Positions 59,577 to 64,000 of a stretch of 64,000 bases of DNA are shown piece after piece; position 1 is the first letter of the stretch; the number at the start of each line of letters is the position of its first letter. The notes beneath the pieces are model-generated. The model saw nothing but the letters and a program-made list of their open reading frames with translations. It did not search any database and had not been told where the DNA came from. The stretch covers positions 3,038,001 to 3,102,000 of the forward strand of contig NZ_CP108364.1 in NCBI RefSeq assembly GCF_035946055.1, written 5' to 3'. The DNA is from Streptomyces sp. NBC_01341. Lineage in GTDB: Bacteria > Actinomycetota > Actinomycetes > Streptomycetales > Streptomycetaceae. The translations under genes and the position numbers were made by a program.

Positions 59577-60226
59577 CAGGCGGCGCTCCCTTCGGTCTCA
59601 GCGGTCTGGGGGCCAGACACGAAGGACTCGAAAGCGGCCTGGGTGAAGACCACGTCGTCAGAGACGATCACGTCGTACGTGTTCAGCTGGCCCGGCTCCA
59701 GGATGTGCACCTGGGGCAGGTTGCGAGCGGACAGCCACGCGGCCTCGTCGGCGCGGTCGACGACCAGGAGCAGGTTGCTGCGCTCCGAGATCTTGCCGAA
59801 CAGCGTCTTGGCGGCCTTCGTGGAAACTCCACCCTCGACCACGCCGGTGACGACGTGGATGCGGGAGTGACGCGCCCGGTCGGAGAGGGCACCGCGCAGG
59901 GCGGCGGCCTTCATCTTCTTCGGGGTGCGCTGCGAGTAGTCGCGCGGCTGCGGGCCGTGGACGACGCCACCGCCTGCGAACTGCGGCGCGCGGGTCGAAC
60001 CCTGGCGGGCGCGGCCGGTGCCCTTCTGGCGGTACGGCTTGCGGCCACCACCACGGACTTCGCCGCGACGCTTGGTCTTGTGCGTGCCCTGACGGGCAGC
60101 TGCCAGCTGTGCGACAACGACCTGGTGGATCAGCGGAACGCTGGTCTTCGCGTCGAAGATCTCCGCGGGGAGCTCGACGGTACCGGCCTTGTCGCCTGCC
60201 GGCGAAAGGATGTCAATGGTGCTCAT
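59576..60226 (-). CDS. rplD: 50S ribosomal protein L4
   Basis: 216 residues from ATG 60226 ([20 protein letters not shown]). The long basic loop ([20 protein letters not shown]) reaches into the exit tunnel. In E. coli L4 represses the S10 operon by attenuation. Four bases after rplC. Confidence 0.98.
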   Translation of the reverse strand: MSTIDILSPAGDKAGTVELPAEIFDAKTSVPLIHQVVVAQLAAARQGTHKTKRRGEVRGGGRKPYRQKGTGRARQGSTRAPQFAGGGVVHGPQPRDYSQRTPKKMKAAALRGALSDRARHSRIHVVTGVVEGGVSTKAAKTLFGKISERSNLLLVVDRADEAAWLSARNLPQVHILEPGQLNTYDVIVSDDVVFTQAAFESFVSGPQTAETEGSAA

Positions 60227-60230
60227 TACC

Positions 60231-60875
60231 TCAAGCCCCCTTGGCCGCGGTACGGACCAGGACGAGGCCGCCGTTCGGACCGGGGACTGCGCCCTTGATG
60301 AGGAGCAGACCCTTCTCCGCGTCAACCGCGTGGATGGTCAGGTTCTGGGTGGTGACGCGCTCGTTACCCATACGACCGGCCATGCGCATGCCCTTGAAGA
60401 CACGCCCAGGGGTGGCGCAGCCACCGATCGAACCGGGGGAACGGTGCTTGCGCTGGACGCCGTGGCCGGCGCCGAGGCCCTTGAAGTTGTGACGCTTCAT
60501 GACACCGGCGAAGCCCTTGCCCTTGCTCTTGCCCGTGACGTCAACCTTGACGCCGGACTCGAACACCTCGGCAGTGACCTCCTGGCCCAGCGTGTACTCG
60601 CTGGCGTCAGGGGTGCGGAGCTCCACCAGGTGGCGGCGCGGGGTCACGTCGGCCTTGGCGAAGTGGCCCTTGAGGGGCTTGTTCACCTTGCGCGGGTCGA
60701 TCTCGCCGAAGGCGATCTGGACCGACTCGTAGCCGTCGCTGTCGTTCGTGCGGACCTGCGTCACGACGCACGGACCGGCCTTGACGACGGTCACCGGGAC
60801 AACCCGGTTGTTCTCGTCCCAGACCTGGGTCATGCCGAGCTTCTCGCCCAGGACGCCCTTGATGTTCTTGCTCAT
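60231..60875 (-). CDS. rplC: 50S ribosomal protein L3
   Basis: 214 residues; [19 protein letters not shown] start, and the central extension ([17 protein letters not shown]) that approaches the peptidyl transferase centre. 14 bases after rpsJ. Confidence 0.99.
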   Translation of the reverse strand: MSKNIKGVLGEKLGMTQVWDENNRVVPVTVVKAGPCVVTQVRTNDSDGYESVQIAFGEIDPRKVNKPLKGHFAKADVTPRRHLVELRTPDASEYTLGQEVTAEVFESGVKVDVTGKSKGKGFAGVMKRHNFKGLGAGHGVQRKHRSPGSIGGCATPGRVFKGMRMAGRMGNERVTTQNLTIHAVDAEKGLLLIKGAVPGPNGGLVLVRTAAKGA

Positions 60876-60889
60876 CTCGGCCCGTCCCC

Positions 60890-61198
60890 TCAGAGCTTGA
60901 TCTCGATGTCGACGCCAGCCGGCAGGTCGAGGCGCATCAGCGAGTCAACCGTCTTCGGCGTGGGGTCGAGAATGTCGATGAGGCGCTTGTGCGTGCGCAT
61001 CTCGAAGTGCTCGCGAGAGTCCTTGTACTTGTGCGGCGACTTGATGACGCAGTACACGTTCTTCTCAGTGGGCAGCGGCACCGGGCCTGCGACCGACGCA
61101 CCAGTGCGGGTCACCGTCTCGACGATCTTCTTCGCCGAGGAGTCGATGACCTCGTGGTCGTAGGCCTTGAGCCGGATGCGGATCTTCTGTCCCGCCAT
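60890..61198 (-). CDS. rpsJ: 30S ribosomal protein S10
   Basis: 102 residues; [20 protein letters not shown] start. First gene of the S10-spc-alpha cluster. Also the NusE subunit of antitermination complexes. No tuf gene lies directly upstream; the next gene (61718) is unrelated and divergent. Confidence 0.99.
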   Translation of the reverse strand: MAGQKIRIRLKAYDHEVIDSSAKKIVETVTRTGASVAGPVPLPTEKNVYCVIKSPHKYKDSREHFEMRTHKRLIDILDPTPKTVDSLMRLDLPAGVDIEIKL

Positions 61199-61717
61199 GG
61201 CTACTAGTAGTCCTGTCTCTCAATAACGCTCTGGGACCCGGTAGTTCTCTTAACTCCGCCTCCGACCCACGCGGTCGGGCGTGTCGCATCCCCTCTACGA
61301 AGATCTCCCGAAGGATTTCCCAACCAAGGGGGTGCGGGCCGAAACCGCGCTGCCGGGGGCGAAACCCCACCGGGTGCCTGGTCGGCGCCCCACTGACACT
61401 TCCCGAAAGATTCCCGTACGTCCGACCCTGGGGGTCGACGAGTACTGTGGGACTCGCTTCCGGTCCTCCCGGCGGGAGGCGTGCAGCATTGACACTCAAC
61501 CGAGCAACCTGGCTAGTGTGCCATACGGCCCGTGGGCCTGGCCAATCGGGTCCAGGATCTTACCCCCTGCGAGGGACCGGTCAAACGCGGACACCCATCG
61601 GTGAGCTGCGGAACCACCGTTCGGGACGTCCGGCCGTCCGTTCGAGGGATCACCTCTTCCGGCAACTGTCCCCTCCTTCGGCAGGGCGAGAGGGACGGCG
61701 GGCCATAGCTTCCGATC
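61199..61717. other. Upstream region and leader of the S10 operon
   Basis: 519 bases without a supported gene, between divergent rpsJ and the Rpn-like gene. It must hold the S10 promoter and a leader of unknown length. Several GC hairpins are possible, and a short near-repeat (TCCCGAAGGATTTCCC at 61306, TCCCGAAAGATTCCC at 61401) is present. No promoter could be fixed with confidence. Confidence 0.6.
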
Positions 61718-62602
61718 ATGGTCAACTCATCGCACGAGGCGATGCATCGGATCTTCCAGGAAGATCCGGGCATCTTCACCAGGACGTTCAGGACCCTGGG
61801 CATCCCCTTTCCCGACACCGTCGACGTTTCGGTCCTCACGACGGACCTCACCGAGACCCAGCCTCTGGAACGCCGTCTCGACACCCTGCTGCGGGTGGAG
61901 ACCGCCGATGGCAGGCCGTACCTGCTGGCCGTCGAGTCCCAGGGGAAGAAGGACCCGTCCAAGCCGAGCAGCTGGACCTACTGTCTCGCCCATCTCAACG
62001 CCAAGTACGGCATCGCTCCCGTGCTGCTCGTCGTCTGCCAGGACGAGGCCACGGCCCTGTGGGCGGCGCGGCCGATCCGCATCGGCCCGCCGGAATGGGC
62101 CTCGCTCACGGTCCGGCCGCTGGTGCTGGGTCCGCACAATGTGCCCGCCGTGACCGATCCCTCGGTGGCAGCTCGCGATGTCCCGCTCGCCACGTTCTCG
62201 GCGATTACACATGGTAAGGACCCGAATGCGCCTGCCATACTCGAAGCGCTGGCCACCGCGTTGAAGACCCTCGACGAAGAGACAGCGGTCATCTTCGGCG
62301 AGCTCACCGAACTCGGGCTGGGCACGTCCCCAGCCGCTCAGATCTGGAGGGACCTCATGGCCGTGGACCTGTCTTTCTTCCGCTCGGAATCCTCACAGCG
62401 CCTGCGTGCCGAAGGCAAGGCCGAGGGCAAGGCCGAGGGCAAGGCCGAGGCCGTGGTGCAGGTGCTGGAGCAGCGCGGGATCACCGTGAGCGGTGAGATC
62501 AGCGCCCGCATCAGGGAATGCACCGATCCCGGGGCGCTCGACCGCTATCTGACCCTGGCCCTCAGCGCTTCCTCTGCGACGGACCTGTTCCAGCAGACCT
62601 GA
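61718..62602 (+). CDS. Rpn/PD-(D/E)XK-like protein with AEGK repeat tail
   Basis: 294 residues. The N-terminal half has the PD-(D/E)XK pattern of Rpn (transposase_31-like) proteins: Asp55 in RRLDTLLRVE, then LLAVESQGKK with Glu73-x-Gln75 and Lys77/78, and a following helix SWTYCLAHLNAKYG. The C-terminal half is helical, with three and a half AEGK repeats (about 231-244) before a VVQVLEQRGITVSGE segment, a layout very common in streptomycete copies. A DNA nuclease role in recombination is known for E. coli Rpn proteins; activity here is inference. Confidence 0.75.
   Translation: MVNSSHEAMHRIFQEDPGIFTRTFRTLGIPFPDTVDVSVLTTDLTETQPLERRLDTLLRVETADGRPYLLAVESQGKKDPSKPSSWTYCLAHLNAKYGIAPVLLVVCQDEATALWAARPIRIGPPEWASLTVRPLVLGPHNVPAVTDPSVAARDVPLATFSAITHGKDPNAPAILEALATALKTLDEETAVIFGELTELGLGTSPAAQIWRDLMAVDLSFFRSESSQRLRAEGKAEGKAEGKAEAVVQVLEQRGITVSGEISARIRECTDPGALDRYLTLALSASSATDLFQQT
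62408..62449 (+). repeat. 12-base tandem repeat inside the Rpn-like gene
   Basis: Unit GCCGAGGGCAAG, three full copies (the first with one change) plus a half copy, in frame and encoding AEGK. Copy number changes would lengthen or shorten the linker without a frameshift. Confidence 0.9.
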
Positions 62603-62646
62603 GACACCTACGCGTCGGCGCGGGCCCGGCTGCTTGAATCCGGGCC

Positions 62647-62778
62647 ATGTCGACAAGCGCCGTCCGGAGCTGGGGCCTGCGCCTCGCCGCCTCCTGTGGC
62701 CTGTACGCCCGCCACGGATTCACCGTGGAGGGCGAGGACCCGGTCGACGTATATATGGTCCGCCCGCCACGGGCGTGA
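62647..62778 (+). pseudogene. C-terminal remnant of a GNAT acetyltransferase
   Basis: A 43-codon open frame from ATG 62647. It ends LYARHGFTVEGEDPVDVYMV-RPPRA, which is the typical last strand-helix-strand of GNAT enzymes (LYxRxGF). The acetyl-CoA-binding part is absent and no matching frame was seen upstream, so this is a truncated relic and not a functional gene. Confidence 0.6.
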
Positions 62779-62803
62779 TCCGGTGGTCCCGAGCCTCCGG
62801 GGG

Positions 62804-63007
62804 TCAGCCGGCCGCTGCGAACGCCACGAATCGGCTCCACGCCCGCGCGCCGATGCCGATCACGGGGCCCGGCGCACCCTTGGAGTCGCGCACGCTCACC
62901 GCGCCCGAGACCCTGGCCACCTCGACACAGTCGTTGTTGTTACTGCCGCTGTAGCTGCTCTTGAACCACTCCGGCCCGGAGGCGTTTCCGGAGGACCTGA
63001 GGCTCAT
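62804..63007 (-). CDS. DUF397 domain protein
   Basis: 67 residues: WFKSSYSGSNNNDCVEVARV and VRDSKGAPGPVIGIGARAW, the DUF397 core shared with BldB-like small proteins. ATG overlaps the stop of the upstream helix-turn-helix gene (ATGA), as in the many WhiJ-like regulator/DUF397 pairs of streptomycetes. It probably works with that regulator. Confidence 0.93.
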   Translation of the reverse strand: MSLRSSGNASGPEWFKSSYSGSNNNDCVEVARVSGAVSVRDSKGAPGPVIGIGARAWSRFVAFAAAG

Positions 63008-63888
63008 GTCTCACCCAGCGCTTTCTCGACGAAGGCCAGAGACTCCCGGGGACTGAGAGCCTGCGCTCGGATGATTCCATACCTGAGTTCGAGGACGTGA
63101 ACCTCTTTCGGGTCGGACACCGTGCGCGTGATGAGCTGCGCTTCGGAGAAGCCGATCGCCGACCCGTCCCGCAGCTTCAGCACCTGCACCTCGCCGCCCA
63201 TCCCCGCATGGTCCTCCCGGTCCGTCGGCATCACCTGGAACTCGACGTGCCTCAACTGCGCTATTTCCAGGAGGCGTTCGAGCTGTCGGCGCAACACTGC
63301 CCGCCCGCCGAGCGGGCGCCGCAGCGTGACCTCCTCCTGGACGAAGGTCAGCGTCACCAGGGGCGTACGCGTGAAGATCTCCTGGCGCGCCATCCGGGCG
63401 GAGACGAAGCGGTCCAGGTCGTCGGGCGAGAGGGCAGGCCGTCTCATCTCGAACAGCGCTCGGGCGTACTCCTCCGTCTGGAGCAGGCCGTGCACGTTGT
63501 GGTTGCCGTAGGCGCCGAGCTCCACCGCCTCCCGCTCGACCCGGGCCAGGTCACGCACCTTCCTGGGGTACCGGGCCTCGGCGACGTCGCCCCGCATCGC
63601 CGCGATCTTCCCTGCCGCGCCCAGGATCCTGTCGGCGCTGTCGAGGAACTCCGGTTTCGGGGCCCGTCGGCCGCGCTCGACGCAGGACACCATCTCCTCG
63701 CTGTACCCGATGGCGGCGCCCAGTTCCGACTGCCGCAGACCGGCCGCCTCCCGCCACAGCTTGATCTGTCGGCCGACGGTCTTCATCACCGCGCCGGAGT
63801 CGTCCTCCAGGCCGCTGTCCCAGCGGGAACCGTGCGCGCTGTCCGCGTCAGCCCCGGTGCGCGCCGGTCCCCCTGTGTCCCCGTCCAT
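63004..63888 (-). CDS. WhiJ/Scr1-type helix-turn-helix regulator (DUF5753)
   Basis: 294 residues from ATG 63888; an upstream TTG is in frame but less likely. Residues 1-34 are a Gly/Ala/Asp-rich leader, then an XRE-type helix-turn-helix (about 36-92; LWREAAGLRQSELGAAIGYSEEMVSCVE) and the DUF5753 ligand-binding-like domain (about 110-290; GLLQTEEYARALF). Such genes pair with a DUF397 gene, here overlapping by four bases. The target of this pair is unknown. Confidence 0.93.
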   Translation of the reverse strand: MDGDTGGPARTGADADSAHGSRWDSGLEDDSGAVMKTVGRQIKLWREAAGLRQSELGAAIGYSEEMVSCVERGRRAPKPEFLDSADRILGAAGKIAAMRGDVAEARYPRKVRDLARVEREAVELGAYGNHNVHGLLQTEEYARALFEMRRPALSPDDLDRFVSARMARQEIFTRTPLVTLTFVQEEVTLRRPLGGRAVLRRQLERLLEIAQLRHVEFQVMPTDREDHAGMGGEVQVLKLRDGSAIGFSEAQLITRTVSDPKEVHVLELRYGIIRAQALSPRESLAFVEKALGET

Positions 63889-64000
63889 GCCCGCCCGTCT
63901 CTTTCGTGCCCTCGTACCCAACGGTGGCCGCCACCACTACGGCGCGGCACCCAGGCCGGACAGCACCGCACAGCACCGGGTCGCGGCCGGACAAGCGCTC

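Noticed and set aside
61306..61415. Near-repeat TCCCGAAGGATTTCCC / TCCCGAAAGATTCCC in the S10 leader as paired operators
   Set aside because: Only two imperfect copies, not symmetric, and no support for a binding protein.
61199..61717. A tuf gene directly upstream of rpsJ, as in many bacteria
   Set aside because: No EF-Tu sequence is present in the window; unrelated accessory genes occupy the site.

Overview
The window is chromosomal DNA of a high-GC actinomycete, almost certainly a Streptomyces. The evidence is the very high G+C at third codon positions, frequent GTG starts, the developmental genes bldM and whiD beside an ECF sigma factor of the ShbA type, a groES-groEL1 operon with CIRCE elements, and a gene order that matches, from memory, the S. 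coelicolor stretch from the glpD/guaB/whiD area down to the S10 ribosomal cluster. No prophage, insertion sequence, CRISPR array, rRNA or tRNA gene was seen.

Layout. 1-2.9 kb: two Hanks-type kinase genes, one a catalytically degenerate pseudokinase cut by the window edge and one intact transmembrane kinase. 3-7.4 kb: a penicillin-binding-type serine hydrolase, glpD, and a nucleotide-sugar dehydrogenase homologue that has lost its catalytic residues. 7.5-12.8 kb: guaB3, guaB, the sigma factor gene shbA, then the divergent developmental regulators bldM and whiD. 12.9-15.4 kb: LysR regulator, MOSC protein and short-chain dehydrogenase. 15.5-17.7 kb: groES-groEL1 under two CIRCE operators. 17.8-21.6 kb: a lipoprotein polysaccharide deacetylase, a THUMP-like methyltransferase, small proteins and a decayed ECF-sigma/YCII locus. 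21.6-32 kb: tRNA t6A genes (tsaD, tsaB, tsaE) with rimI, alr, the NAD(P)HX repair enzyme, acpS and glmS, a set of cell-wall and cofactor housekeeping genes. 32-38 kb: HIT protein, a secreted protein, a VapBC module, coaA, a DUF389 membrane protein and glmM. 38-44.7 kb: rplM-rpsI, an ABC-F ATPase, two hypothetical proteins and truA. 44.8-61.2 kb: the S10-spc-alpha ribosomal protein supercluster with rpoA, secY, adk, map and infA, transcribed leftwards. 61.2-64 kb: an accessory pocket with an Rpn/PD-(D/E)XK-like protein, an acetyltransferase remnant and a DUF397/helix-turn-helix pair. This pocket lies where tuf/str genes adjoin S10 in many bacteria.

How it works together. Most of the window is conserved core: translation, protein folding, GMP synthesis and amino-sugar/peptidoglycan precursor supply (glmS, glmM, alr). 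The regulatory interest is around bldM-whiD. An exact match to the BldN-type promoter (CGTAAC-N16-CGTTGA) lies in front of bldM, and an unassigned 25-bp palindrome lies in front of whiD. The most unusual material is a recurring theme of enzyme-fold proteins whose catalytic residues are gone (kinase, UDP-sugar dehydrogenase, L,D-transpeptidase, GuaB3), strong hairpins placed at the S10/spc and rplO/secY junctions, and gene remnants at 21.0-21.25 kb and 62.65 kb. No wholly new multi-gene system could be established from sequence alone.
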